Origin: Dermacoccus nishinomiyaensis
GTDB lineage: Bacteria; Actinomycetota; Actinomycetes; Actinomycetales; Dermatophilaceae
NCBI RefSeq assembly: GCF_900447535.1
Contig: NZ_UFXX01000001.1
Location: 930,001 to 994,000, forward strand
Direction: 5' to 3'
Length of the DNA stretch: 64,000 bases
Position numbers and translations under genes: made by a program. A model generated the notes under the pieces. The model ran no database searches, was not told where the DNA came from, and saw only the letters and a list, made by a program, of their open reading frames with translations. Below are positions 29,014 through 37,934 of this stretch, one piece after another. Every line of letters starts with the position of its first letter. Position 1 is the first letter of the stretch.

Positions 29014-29982
29014 TCAGCGCGACATGGGGGTGATTCCGCGCGTCGGAACGCTCAGTTCGAGCACCTCGCCGCCCCCAGCGGCATCGTGCACCGCGCTCAG
29101 GGCGAAACGTGATGCCAGCGCGAGCACCGTCGGACCCGCGCCCGAGATGACGGCGGGGACGCCGGCGTCACGCAGCGCGTCGACGAGCGCCATCGAATCC
29201 GGGTAGGCCGAACGGCGCTGCTCCTGGTGCAGGGCATCGAGCGTCGCGGGCATGAGTAGCGACGGCTCGGTGGTGATCGCGTGAGCCAGCAGCGCTGCGC
29301 GCCCCGAATTGCGCGCTGCCACGGCGAGCGGGACGCTCTCGGGCAACGCGGCGCGAGCCGTCGCCGTCGACAGGCGCTGCGCCGGGACGATGACGACGGG
29401 CACGACATCGGGGTGCGGGCGCAGGACGGCGGTGTGCCAGTCGCGCGGCGCGTCGGGGCCCTCGAGCACGTCGGCCCAGCTCACCGTCACGCTGCCGTAG
29501 ACGGAGGCCGACGCGTTGTCGGGGTGGCCCTCGATGCTCGAGGCGACGTCATTGACGAACGCGAGCGTCGCGGCGTCGTCGAGATCGTGCCCGGCGAGCG
29601 CCGTCGCGAGCGCGACGCCCGCGACGATCGCCGTCGCCGAACTGCCCAGGCCGCGCGAGTGCGGCACGGCGCCTGTGTACCTCAGCTCCAGCCCTGCGGG
29701 CGGCGCGACGTCGAGCGCTTCCCATGCCGCCCCCATCGAGCGCACGACAAGGTGCGAGCCGTCGAGCGGCACCTCACCCGCGCCGCTGCCGCGCGCGTCG
29801 ACGACGAGGCCGCCGTCCGTCACCTCGGCGCGCGCGTCGTCCCAGACGTCGAGGGCCATGCCGATCGAGTCGAAACCCGGCCCGAGGTTCGCCGTGCTCG
29901 CGGGCACGCGAACGTGCGCCGTCGACCCGACCTGAGGCGTGCGGCTCGGCCGGAGGCGGGAGGCGCTGAGCGAACGGGCCAT
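29014..29982 (-). CDS. thrB: Homoserine kinase
   Basis: A GHMP-family kinase of 322 residues that phosphorylates homoserine for threonine synthesis. The N-terminus VRVPASTANLGPGFDSIGMAL and the ATP-binding loop VPHSRGLGSSATAIVAGVALA are diagnostic. I chose ATG 29982 (MARSLSASRL), 2 bp after the thrC stop, rather than the longer frame that overlaps thrC. Last gene of the lysA-hom-thrC-thrB cluster. Confidence 0.94.
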   Translation of the reverse strand: MARSLSASRLRPSRTPQVGSTAHVRVPASTANLGPGFDSIGMALDVWDDARAEVTDGGLVVDARGSGAGEVPLDGSHLVVRSMGAAWEALDVAPPAGLELRYTGAVPHSRGLGSSATAIVAGVALATALAGHDLDDAATLAFVNDVASSIEGHPDNASASVYGSVTVSWADVLEGPDAPRDWHTAVLRPHPDVVPVVIVPAQRLSTATARAALPESVPLAVAARNSGRAALLAHAITTEPSLLMPATLDALHQEQRRSAYPDSMALVDALRDAGVPAVISGAGPTVLALASRFALSAVHDAAGGGEVLELSVPTRGITPMSR

Positions 29983-29984
29983 CG

Positions 29985-31088
29985 TCAGGCGTCGAGGCCG
30001 AGCGCGCGCGCCACGGAGTAGGCGTCGGCGGAGACGCGCTCGGGCTGGATGTCGTCGCCGTCGGCGCCTCGCAGGGCCCACTGCGGATCCTTCAGGCCGT
30101 GCCCGGTGACGGTGCAGACGATCGTCGCGCCCGCGGGCACGCGGTCCGCGTCGCTCATCTTGAGCAACCCGGCGATCGAGGCGGCCGACGCCGGTTCGAC
30201 GAAGATGCCCTCCTCGCTCGACAGGATGCGGTGCGCGGCGAGGATCTCGTCGTCACTGACGGCGTCGATGACGCCGCCCGAGTCGTCGCGGGCCTGCTCG
30301 GCCTGCCTCCACGATGCGGGGTTGCCGATGCGGATGGCCGTTGCGATCGTCTCCGGCTCGTCGAACGGGTGGCCCGCGACGAGCGGCGCGGCGCCCTCGG
30401 CCTGGAAGCCCCACATCGCCGGGGTCTTCGTCGCGACGGCGGCGAGCTCGCGGCCGTCCACGGTCGTGAACGGCGCCGCGTACTCGCGGTAGCCCTTCCA
30501 ATAACCCGTGATGTTGCCGGCGTTGCCGACGGGCAGGACATGGATGTCGGGCGCGTCGCCGAGCGCGTCGACGATCTCGAAGCTGGCCGTCTTCTGGCCC
30601 TCGATGCGGGCCGGGTTGACGGAGTTGACGAGCTCTACGGGGTAGCTCTCGGCAAGCTTGCGCGCGACGTCGAGGCAGTTGTCGAAGTTGCCGTCGACCT
30701 GCAGCAGCTGCGCGCCGTGCGCGATGGCCTGGCTGAGCTTGCCCATCGCGATCTTGCCGTCGGGCACGAGGACGGCGCACGTCATGCCGGCCTTCGTCGC
30801 GTAGGCCGCGGCGGAGGCGGACGTGTTGCCCGTCGAGGCACAGATGACGGCCTTCGCGCCGTTCTTCGCGGCCATCGACATCGCCGTCGTCATGCCGCGG
30901 TCCTTGAACGAACCGGTCGGGTTGAGGCCCTCGTACTTGACGAACACACGCGCACCGACCCGCTCGCTCAGCTTCTCCGCCGGGATGAGCGGAGTGCCGC
31001 CCTCCCCGAGCGTGACGACGGGAGCACCGTCGAGCATTGGAAGTCGTTCGGCGTACTCGGTGATGACGCCGCGCCACAGGTGAGCCAT
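29985..31088 (-). CDS. thrC: Threonine synthase
   Basis: A PLP enzyme of 367 residues converting O-phosphohomoserine to threonine. The PLP lysine is in [17 protein letters not shown] and the phosphate loop in [15 protein letters not shown]. The length is that of the short bacterial-type enzyme. There is a 1-bp gap after hom, so the genes are translationally linked. Confidence 0.96.
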   Translation of the reverse strand: MAHLWRGVITEYAERLPMLDGAPVVTLGEGGTPLIPAEKLSERVGARVFVKYEGLNPTGSFKDRGMTTAMSMAAKNGAKAVICASTGNTSASAAAYATKAGMTCAVLVPDGKIAMGKLSQAIAHGAQLLQVDGNFDNCLDVARKLAESYPVELVNSVNPARIEGQKTASFEIVDALGDAPDIHVLPVGNAGNITGYWKGYREYAAPFTTVDGRELAAVATKTPAMWGFQAEGAAPLVAGHPFDEPETIATAIRIGNPASWRQAEQARDDSGGVIDAVSDDEILAAHRILSSEEGIFVEPASAASIAGLLKMSDADRVPAGATIVCTVTGHGLKDPQWALRGADGDDIQPERVSADAYSVARALGLDA

Positions 31089-31089
31089 G

Positions 31090-32442
31090 TCAGTTTCCTT
31101 CTGCGCGAAGCACGGACGAGACGCAGTCGACGTCCGCGAGCTTCTTGATCGAGTCGACCGTGGCCGCGAGCGCGGCCTCCGGTGCCTGGTGGGTCATGAA
31201 GGTGAGGGAGGCGAGGCCATCCTCGGAGCGGCGCACGCCCTGGCGCATGCTCTCGATGGAGACGCCGTGCTCGCCGAACGCGCTCGTCACGCGCCCGAGG
31301 ACGCCCGGTTCGTCGGCGACCTCGACGCGCACGACGTAACGCGTCAGGGATTCGCCGATCGGCAGGATCGGCAGGTCGGCGTAGGCCGATTCCCCCGAAC
31401 CGCGCCCGCCGGTGACGCGGTGGTGCGCGGCCTGGACGATGTCGCCGAGGACTGCTGACGCCGTCGGGTCGCCGCCCGCCCCGCGGCCGTAGAACATCAG
31501 CTCCCCGGCGAGCTTCGTCTCGACGAAGACCGCGTTGAATGCTTCATGCACGCTCGCGAGCGGGTGCGAGCGCGACAGCAGGACGGGGTGGACGCGGACG
31601 TTGACGCCCGCTCCCCCGTCTGCCTCGCCGCGTTCGACCTTCTCGGCGATCGCGAGCAGCTTGATGACGCAGCCCGCGCGGCGCGCGGCGGTGATGTCCT
31701 CCGCCGTGATGTTCATGATGCCCTCGACGTGCACGTCACTCGTGCGCACGCGCGTGTGGAACGCGAGGGAGGCGAGGATGGCGGCCTTCGCCTGCGCGTC
31801 GTAGCCCTCGACGTCGGCCGTCGGGTCGGCCTCGGCGTAACCGAGCTCCTGCGCCTCGGCGAGCACGTCCTGCAGGTCGGCGCCGGTGCGGTGCATCTTG
31901 TCGAGGATGAAGTTCGTCGTGCCGTTGACGATGCCGAGCACCTTCGTCACCCCATCGCCCGCGAGCGACTCGCGCAACGGACGGATGAGCGGGATGGCGC
32001 CCGCGACGGCGGCCTCGTAGGACAGGTCGACGCCGTGATCCATCGCGAGCTGGTACAGCTCCGGGCCATCGCTGCCGAGCAGGGCCTTGTTGGCCGTGAC
32101 GACGCTCGAGCCGTTGCTCAGGGCGCGCGTGATGAGGCTCTTGGCGGGCTCGTCACCACCCATGAGCTCGACGACGATGTCGGCACCGTCGACGAGCGCC
32201 TGCGCGTCCGTCGTGAAGGCGTCGGCCGGCAGGCCCGTCTCCGAGCGGTCCTTGCGCGTGTTGCGCACCGCGACGCCGACGATCTGCAGCGGCGCACCGA
32301 TACGGGCCTCGAAATCGGCGGCGTTCTGGGTCAGCTCGCGGGCGACGGACGTGCCGACGACGCCGCTGCCGAGCAGCGCGATCGTGATCGGCTCGCGCGG
32401 GGTCGTCGAGTCGGACGGCATGGCGGATGCGGTGGTGGTCAT
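31090..32442 (-). CDS. hom: Homoserine dehydrogenase
   Basis: A 450-residue enzyme reducing aspartate semialdehyde to homoserine. It has the NAD(P) site [20 protein letters not shown], the active-site regions VVTANKALL and [14 protein letters not shown], and a C-terminal ACT domain ([24 protein letters not shown]) expected to confer threonine feedback inhibition. The longer frame overlaps lysA; the likely start is ATG 32442 (MTTTASAM), one base after the lysA stop. It is the branch point from lysine to threonine. Confidence 0.95.
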   Translation of the reverse strand: MTTTASAMPSDSTTPREPITIALLGSGVVGTSVARELTQNAADFEARIGAPLQIVGVAVRNTRKDRSETGLPADAFTTDAQALVDGADIVVELMGGDEPAKSLITRALSNGSSVVTANKALLGSDGPELYQLAMDHGVDLSYEAAVAGAIPLIRPLRESLAGDGVTKVLGIVNGTTNFILDKMHRTGADLQDVLAEAQELGYAEADPTADVEGYDAQAKAAILASLAFHTRVRTSDVHVEGIMNITAEDITAARRAGCVIKLLAIAEKVERGEADGGAGVNVRVHPVLLSRSHPLASVHEAFNAVFVETKLAGELMFYGRGAGGDPTASAVLGDIVQAAHHRVTGGRGSGESAYADLPILPIGESLTRYVVRVEVADEPGVLGRVTSAFGEHGVSIESMRQGVRRSEDGLASLTFMTHQAPEAALAATVDSIKKLADVDCVSSVLRAEGN

Positions 32443-32443
32443 G

Positions 32444-33811
32444 TCATTCCCCTTCGAGGGCGAGCAGGTCGTCGATCGTCTCGCGGCGCAGCAGCACGCG
32501 AGCGTCGCCGTCCGCGACGGCGATGACGGGCGGGCGCGGGACGTGGTTGTACTGCGAGGCCAGCGCACGACAGTAGGCGCCGGTCGCGGCGACGACGACG
32601 AGGTCGCCGTCACGGGTGTCGGACGGGAAGTCGATGTCGCGCACGACGACGTCGCCGCTCTCACAGTGCTTGCCGACGACGCGGGTCGGCGTCAGCTCGT
32701 CGCTGCCGCCGCGGTTCGCGAGCGCCGCGTGATAGTCGGCCTGGTAGAGCGCGGGGCGCGCGTTGTCGCTCATGCCACCGTCGACGCTGACGTACGTGCG
32801 CACGAGGTCGTCGCTCGCCTGAACGAGCTTCACCGTGCCGACGCGGTAGAGCGTCACGCCGCCGGGGCCGACGATGCTGCGGCCCGGCTCGATCGAGACG
32901 CGCGGCACCGGGACGTCGGCGTTCTGGCACGCCTCGCGCACGATGTTGGCGAGCTGCGTCGCCATCTCGGCGGGGTCGAGCGGTGCGTCGCTGGGCAGGT
33001 AGGCGATGCCGAAACCGCCGCCGAGGTCGAGCTCCGGCAGTTCGACGCCGTGCTCCTTCGCGACCTGCAACTGCAGGGCGATGAGGCGCGTCGCGGCCTC
33101 CTTGAAGCCGGCGGACTCGAAGATCTGGCTGCCGATGTGGCTGTGGAAGCCGAGCAGGTGAAGCTCCGGGCGGGCGAGGACGCGGGCGACGGCGTCACCG
33201 ATCTGGCCGTCGGCGGCGGAGAAACCGAACTTCTGGTCCTCGTGCGCCGTCGCGATGAACTCGTGAGTGTGCGCTTCGACGCCGAGCTTGACGCGGATCA
33301 TGACAGGCGCCGTGATGTGGTGGCGCGCAGCGGCGTCGGCGACGCGGTCGATCTCCTCGAACGAGTCGACGACGATGCGCCCGACGCCGTACGCGAGGGC
33401 GTCGTCGATCTCGGCGACGCCCTTGTTGTTGCCGTGCATGCCGATGTTCTCGCCCGGCACGCCCGCCTTCTTCGCGATCGCGAGCTCACCCCCCGAGCAG
33501 ACGTCGAGGCGCAGCCCCTCCTCGGTGACCCACTGCGCGACGTGCGACGACAGGAACGCCTTGCCCGCGTAGTACACGTCCGCCTGGGTGCCGATGGCCG
33601 CGAACGCACGCGCGAACGCCTCACGGTAGGCACGGGCGCGGCTGCGGACGTCGGCCTCGTCGATGACGTACGCCGGCGTGCCGAAGCGTTCGGCGATCTC
33701 GTCGAGGCCGATGCCGGCGATCTCGACGACGCCGTCATCACGGCGGCGCGCGGTGCGCGGCCACACGATCTGCTCGAGGGCGCCCGTGGGGGCGGCCGAC
33801 CTGACGCTCAC
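32444..33811 (-). CDS. lysA: Diaminopimelate decarboxylase
   Basis: A fold-III PLP decarboxylase of 455 residues, the last step of lysine synthesis. The PLP lysine is in VYYAGKAFLSSHVAQWV, with LDLGGGFGIAYLP, GRSIVGPGGVTLYRVG and the C-terminal CESGDVVVRD containing the cysteine from the partner subunit. First gene of the lysA-hom-thrC-thrB cluster. In many actinobacteria argS precedes it; here an unrelated orphan gene does. Confidence 0.96.
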   Translation of the reverse strand: MSVRSAAPTGALEQIVWPRTARRRDDGVVEIAGIGLDEIAERFGTPAYVIDEADVRSRARAYREAFARAFAAIGTQADVYYAGKAFLSSHVAQWVTEEGLRLDVCSGGELAIAKKAGVPGENIGMHGNNKGVAEIDDALAYGVGRIVVDSFEEIDRVADAAARHHITAPVMIRVKLGVEAHTHEFIATAHEDQKFGFSAADGQIGDAVARVLARPELHLLGFHSHIGSQIFESAGFKEAATRLIALQLQVAKEHGVELPELDLGGGFGIAYLPSDAPLDPAEMATQLANIVREACQNADVPVPRVSIEPGRSIVGPGGVTLYRVGTVKLVQASDDLVRTYVSVDGGMSDNARPALYQADYHAALANRGGSDELTPTRVVGKHCESGDVVVRDIDFPSDTRDGDLVVVAATGAYCRALASQYNHVPRPPVIAVADGDARVLLRRETIDDLLALEGE

Positions 33812-33944
33812 GTGGTCTCCTTGCTGCCTTCTCGCGAGGGGGACGGCGCTGCGCCGAAACGGCCCGGCAGCCCCCGCTGCGCGCGGATCGGACCCGCAGC
33901 GATCGCACGCCCACCGCCGCCGGCCGCATCGAGGATCGACGCGT

Positions 33945-34874
33945 TCAGTACGGCACGGGCGCTGCGACGCAGGCAGCGTCCAGGGTTTCTCGCACGATGC
34001 TACGGGCCGCGCTCAGCGCGGGCACATCCGTCCGCGTGACGGGCGCAGCCTCGACGTGACGCAGCATCGCCACCGCCAGATCGTCGATCGCGAGCAACGC
34101 AGGACGGGTGCGGCCGGTGCGCGCCGCGTCGTGAAACGCCCGGGAGGTGAGGAGAACAGCCACCCGCAACGGTGCGGGGGTGACGTGGTCCCCACCGTCC
34201 GGCGAACGAAAGAGAGCGGCAGAACCGCCGACGGCGAGGTCGTCGCGGGCCGGGGTGTCGGCGCCGTCTCCGTAGGCCAGGGGCTCTACGTCGAAGGTGT
34301 CGGCGTCAAGGGCGCCGCTGTCGAGCAGTCCGGTCGCGGCCTCGAGCCGTAACATCGCGGCTGCCTGAGCACGGCGGGCACGAGCGAGGGGGTTCGCGTC
34401 GCGGCGGCTCGACAGGTCGTCGAGGCGCTGCCCCAACGTCAGCGGTGGCGTCTTGGACGCACTGAGCAGCGACGCCCACACGAGCGCGTCGAGGCCGACG
34501 TCCTGTGCGACGGCGTCCCAGGTGAGGCTCTGGCCGAAGGAGCGCAGCGGCGGGCGGACGCGGCGGACGTCTGCGGCCGCGCCGGCGATGATGCCCGTCT
34601 CGGCCCCGCAGCGACCGAGCCACCCGTCCGACGACAGGTCGACCTCGACGTTTCCGCCAGAGGGTCGAGCCACAGCCGATAGCCCCAGGTGCGCGGTGAT
34701 GAGTGCGGCGATCCGCTGAGCCCTGCCCAAGTCATCTCGATCGGTGGCGGAGCGCTCACGCGACGCCGCGACACGCGGCGCAGGGGTGACGACCCGCCCG
34801 TCGGCATCCACGGAAAAAAAGACAGACACCCCGACGTCGCGATCCAGCGCTACCCAAGGATCTGCCGACATCAC
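33945..34874 (-). CDS. Uncharacterised actinobacterial protein upstream of lysA
   Basis: A 309-residue soluble protein I cannot assign. It has an N-terminal region DPWVALDRDVGVSVFFSVDADG, an internal GRAQRIAALITAHLGLSAVAR, and a C-terminal helical part (AVLLTSRAFHDAARTGRTRPALLAIDDLAVAMLRHVEA). There is no signal peptide or membrane segment. The reading frame extends further upstream, but the GTG at 34874, immediately followed by ATG, is preceded at 6 bases by TACCCT, matching the leaderless pattern seen at several genes here. Its position between lysA and a tRNA-Arg gives no functional clue. Confidence 0.7.
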   Translation of the reverse strand: MMSADPWVALDRDVGVSVFFSVDADGRVVTPAPRVAASRERSATDRDDLGRAQRIAALITAHLGLSAVARPSGGNVEVDLSSDGWLGRCGAETGIIAGAAADVRRVRPPLRSFGQSLTWDAVAQDVGLDALVWASLLSASKTPPLTLGQRLDDLSSRRDANPLARARRAQAAAMLRLEAATGLLDSGALDADTFDVEPLAYGDGADTPARDDLAVGGSAALFRSPDGGDHVTPAPLRVAVLLTSRAFHDAARTGRTRPALLAIDDLAVAMLRHVEAAPVTRTDVPALSAARSIVRETLDAACVAAPVPY

Positions 34875-34880
34875 CGGGCC

Positions 34881-34886
34881 AGGGTA
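34881..34886 (-). promoter_or_regulatory. TANNNT -10 hexamer, probable leaderless start
   Basis: On the minus strand TACCCT is 6 bases before GTG 34874. Confidence 0.4.
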
Positions 34887-34919
34887 TGCCACGCCGGCTT
34901 GATCGCAGGCCGCGACAAC

Positions 34920-34932
34920 GCCCCCTGCAGGA
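34920..34932. repeat. Duplicate of tRNA-Arg 3' end (13 bp)
   Basis: GCCCCCTGCAGGA here is identical to the 3' portion of the tRNA-Arg gene (35050-35062), in the same orientation and 130 bp away. Such duplications arise at integrase attachment sites; no integrase is present. Confidence 0.5.
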
Positions 34933-34982
34933 CCCGCCCTCCTCGCTACGCTCGTCGTCCTCCCGAATCCTTCGAGCTTGAT

Positions 34983-35049
34983 ACAAGACGAACGGAGGCC
35001 CGATCCGGCCGCGCGAAGCGCGGCCGGATCGGGCCTCCGTTCGTCTTGT
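34983..35049 (-). terminator. Perfect 32-bp inverted repeat, probable tRNA-Arg terminator
   Basis: Arms 34983-35014 and 35018-35049 are perfectly complementary over 32 bases with a 3-base GAA loop. The right arm ends on the discriminator base of the tRNA-Arg gene. The hairpin is the obvious terminator of the tRNA transcript, although no long T run follows on the minus strand. The length and perfection are exceptional. Confidence 0.75.
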
Positions 35050-35120
35050 GCCCCCTGCAGGATTCGAACCTGCGCTCCCGCCTCCGGAGGGCGGTGCTCT
35101 ATCCCCTGAGCTAAGGGGGC
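35049..35120 (-). tRNA. tRNA-Arg (anticodon CCG)
   Basis: A 72-nt cloverleaf on the minus strand: 7-bp acceptor GCCCCCT/AGGGGGC, D-arm GCTC...GAGC, anticodon stem CCGCC/GGCGG around the loop CTCCGGA (anticodon CCG), T-arm GCAGG TTCGAAT CCTGC and discriminator A. CCA is not encoded. It reads the CGG arginine codon. Confidence 0.95.
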
Positions 35121-35180
35121 ATGCGCTCCAGGAGCGCGAGACGAAACCTTACCAGCAGTTCCCGGCGACGGCGGGCATCA

Positions 35181-36287
35181 TCACGCGCGCGGGCGCGCCT
35201 GGTCAGCCCGGACGACCGACGCCGACTCGGCCCGCGACGCTCCGGCCAACGCGCGCGCGTCGAAGCGCTGCGTCGCGTCCGCGACCTCGCCGACGAGTTC
35301 CTCGAGCACGTCCTCGAGGAACACGACACCGCTCGTGCGCCCGTCGTCACCGACGACGCGCGCGAGGTGCGCGCCCGAGTTCTGCATCGTGACGAGCACG
35401 TCCTCGACCTCGTCCCCGGGACGCACCGTCGCGAGCAGCCGGATGCGGCGCGGCGGAACAGGCTCGGTGTACGCCTCGTCCTGCGCGTATAGCACGTCCT
35501 TGAGGTGGATGTAACCGCGCAGCTCCCCCGACGTCGTCATGACCGGGAAGCGCGAGAACCCGTGCTTGGCGACCATCGCGTCGACATCGGCGGGCGTCGC
35601 GCCCAACGAGAGCGTGACGAGCGAGTCGAGCGGCACGGCCACGTCGCTCGCGACCTTGTCGGTGAACTCGAGGGCCTCACGCACGCGGCGCTCCTGCCCC
35701 GACTCGAGCAGACCCTCTCGGTGCGACTCCTCGACGATCATCTCGACCTCCTCGGTCGAGAACGTCGAGGCCGCCTCGTCCTGCGGTTCGATGCCCATGC
35801 GTCGCACGATGGCCTTGCTGACGTTCTCGAGCACCGTGACGAGCGGGCGGATCGCCTTCGTCACCCACAGCAGTGCGGGCGCGAGCAGCAACGCTGCCCG
35901 GTCGGGCCCGGCGATGGCGAGGTTCTTCGGCACCATCTCACCGAGCACGACGTGGAAGTACGCGACGATGAGCAGCGCGAGCAGCAGGCTGACGACGTGC
36001 GTCAGCCCGTCCGGCATGCCCGTCGCCTCGAGGGGGCCGGCGATGAGGTGGTGCACCGCGTCCTCGGCGACGGCACCCAGCAGCACCGAGCAGACCGTGA
36101 TGCCGAGCTGCGCGCAGGCGAGCAGCGAGGCGACGTTCTCGAGGGCCTCCAACGCCGCAGAGGCGCGCTTCGAGCCCTCCGCGGCCATCGGTTCGAGCTG
36201 CGAGCGCCGCGCTGCCATGACGGCGAACTCGGCGCCCACGAAGAACGCGTTGCCGAGCAGCAGCAGGAGCGAGATCCAGAGCATCAT
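35181..36287 (-). CDS. CNNM/DUF21-CBS domain membrane protein, short paralogue
   Basis: A 368-residue protein: DUF21 (CNNM) transmembrane domain over residues 1-~190 with three to four helices (LLLLLGNAFFVGAEFAVMAA at the start; VAYFHVVLGEMVPKNLAIAGP in the middle), then two CBS motifs (e.g. FSRFPVMTTSGELRGYIHLKDVLYA). It stops without the C-terminal CorC_HlyC domain found in its neighbour. The family is linked to Mg2+/Co2+ efflux and resistance. It overlaps the upstream paralogue by 4 bases, so the two form a coupled pair and may form a heteromer. Confidence 0.88.
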   Translation of the reverse strand: MMLWISLLLLLGNAFFVGAEFAVMAARRSQLEPMAAEGSKRASAALEALENVASLLACAQLGITVCSVLLGAVAEDAVHHLIAGPLEATGMPDGLTHVVSLLLALLIVAYFHVVLGEMVPKNLAIAGPDRAALLLAPALLWVTKAIRPLVTVLENVSKAIVRRMGIEPQDEAASTFSTEEVEMIVEESHREGLLESGQERRVREALEFTDKVASDVAVPLDSLVTLSLGATPADVDAMVAKHGFSRFPVMTTSGELRGYIHLKDVLYAQDEAYTEPVPPRRIRLLATVRPGDEVEDVLVTMQNSGAHLARVVGDDGRTSGVVFLEDVLEELVGEVADATQRFDARALAGASRAESASVVRADQARPRA

Positions 36288-37636
36288 CGGGCCTCACCGG
36301 CCCGGGTTGCGCCGCCGATGACATCGTCCATCGACTGCCCCTGCACCGCCGGGGTGAACCGGACGCGGTTGACGCGCCGGCCGTCCATCGACACGACGCG
36401 CAGGCGCCATCCCGGCAGCATGAGTTCGTCCCCGACCTCGGGAATGCGGCCGACCTGTTGCATGACGTAACCACCGAGCGTCTCGTAGGCGCGATCGTCG
36501 GGCACGGGCGCGCCGATGCGATCGACGACCTCGTCGGGGCGCCACAGCCCGGGCACCGTCCAGGACCCGTCGGGCAGGTGACGGCTCGCGTCGTGCAGCT
36601 TGTCGTGCTCGTCGCTGACCTCACCGACGATCTCTTCGATGACGTCCTCGAGCGACACCAGGCCCGAGGTTCCGGAGTACTCATCGATGACGATGGCGAG
36701 CTGCAGCCCCGCGCCACGCAGGAGCACGAGCAGCGGTTCGAGCGTGATCGTCTCGGGCACGAAAGTCGGCTTGACCATGAGAGCGGTGACGGGCACATCG
36801 CCGCGGCGTTCGACGGGCACGGCGATGGCCTTCTTGACGTGGACGACACCGTGGACGTCGTCCCAGTCCTCCCCCAGCACCGGGAAGCGCGAGTGGCCCG
36901 TCGACCTCGCTAGCCGGACGACGTCATCCGCCGTCGCGTCGCGATCGACGGCCTCGCAGCGCACGCGCGGGCTCATGACGTCGGACGCGGTGCGCTCACC
37001 GAAGTTGAGCGAGCGCGTCAGCAGGTGCGCGGTGCCCTCCTCGATCGTGCCGGCCTCGGCGCTGCGACGCACCATGGAGCTCAGCTCCTGCGGCGTGCGG
37101 GCGGCGGACAGTTCCTCCTGCGGTTCGATGCCCATGGAGCGCAGCAGCAGGTTCGCCGATCCGTTGAGCACGACGATGAGCGGCTTGAAGAGGGCGGCGA
37201 ACACCTGTACGGGCCGCGCGACGATCTTGGCGACGCGAAGAGGCGCGGAGATACCAAGGAACTGCGGGACGAGTTCACCGAAGATCATCGAGAAGGCGGA
37301 GGCGAGAACCATCGCGAGGACGGTCGAGGTCGCCGAGGCCGCGCCGCCGGTGACGCCGATGGCCGCCAACGGGGTGCGCAGCAACGCACCGACGCTGGGT
37401 TCGACGATGAAGCCGAGGATCAGCGTCGTGAGGGTGATGCCGACCTGCGCGGCCGACAGCTGCGTCGACAGCCCGCGCAGCGAGGCGAGGACGGGGCGGG
37501 CGCGTTCGTCGCCGTCGTCGATGGCGCGCTGGACGGAGTGACGATCCAGCGCGACGAGAGAGAACTCGGTGGCGACGAACAGTGCCGTTCCGAGCGTGAG
37601 GACAACTCCGAGGAGGATCAATATCCACTGCGTCAT
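36284..37636 (-). CDS. CNNM/CorC-HlyC family membrane protein, full-length paralogue
   Basis: A 450-residue protein with DUF21 membrane domain (ILILLGVVLTLGTALFVATEFSLVALDR at the start, FGELVPQFLGISAPL), a CBS pair including HSRFPVLGEDWDDVHGVVHVK and EYSGTSGLVSLEDVIEEIVGE, and a C-terminal CorC_HlyC domain (WRPDEVVDRIG ... GDELMLPGWRLRVVSMDG). Despite database names such as hemolysin, this family functions in divalent metal homeostasis. First of a two-gene operon with the short paralogue. Confidence 0.9.
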   Translation of the reverse strand: MTQWILILLGVVLTLGTALFVATEFSLVALDRHSVQRAIDDGDERARPVLASLRGLSTQLSAAQVGITLTTLILGFIVEPSVGALLRTPLAAIGVTGGAASATSTVLAMVLASAFSMIFGELVPQFLGISAPLRVAKIVARPVQVFAALFKPLIVVLNGSANLLLRSMGIEPQEELSAARTPQELSSMVRRSAEAGTIEEGTAHLLTRSLNFGERTASDVMSPRVRCEAVDRDATADDVVRLARSTGHSRFPVLGEDWDDVHGVVHVKKAIAVPVERRGDVPVTALMVKPTFVPETITLEPLLVLLRGAGLQLAIVIDEYSGTSGLVSLEDVIEEIVGEVSDEHDKLHDASRHLPDGSWTVPGLWRPDEVVDRIGAPVPDDRAYETLGGYVMQQVGRIPEVGDELMLPGWRLRVVSMDGRRVNRVRFTPAVQGQSMDDVIGGATRAGEAR

Positions 37637-37934
37637 GACGCAGTGAAATTACCACGGGCGCAGCCGTTCACCGGGCTCGTTCCACCTCCCGGGCTGGCCT
37701 CGACCGGCGAGGCCCGCGCAGTCTCGCGCCGGGGTGGGCCACCTCACCACCGACCGCCTCTCGCGGCGGCGGCGCGGGAGCGATAGGGTGGCAACGTATG
37801 CCGTGTACCACACGGCAGTGGAGTGGTTCACCTCGCTCCTGCCTGACACGGCCACGCGCCGCGTCATGGCGGGGGCAACGGGACGCCTCCCGCACGTGTA
37901 CGTGAATCGACGCGAATGAAAGAGGCGCATCTGC
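37637..37934. other. Divergent intergenic region upstream of kgd
   Basis: About 300 bp between the CorC-type gene and kgd. It contains TAGGGT at 37784-37789 (possible -10) and, immediately after, the palindrome at 37799-37817. The remaining ~130 bases before the kgd GTG would be a leader. Confidence 0.45.
37799..37817. promoter_or_regulatory. Palindromic operator candidate upstream of kgd
   Basis: TGCCGTGT and ACACGGCA form perfect 8-base arms around ACC. The site begins about 10 bases after the TAGGGT hexamer, i.e. at the predicted transcription start, a place where a repressor would block initiation of kgd. The regulator is unknown. Confidence 0.4.

Noticed and set aside
37798-37905. Possible 35-codon leader peptide upstream of kgd (ATG 8 bases after TAGGGT)
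   Set aside because: The product has no recognisable character and the ATG lies inside the palindrome. It may be chance, so it is not annotated as a gene.
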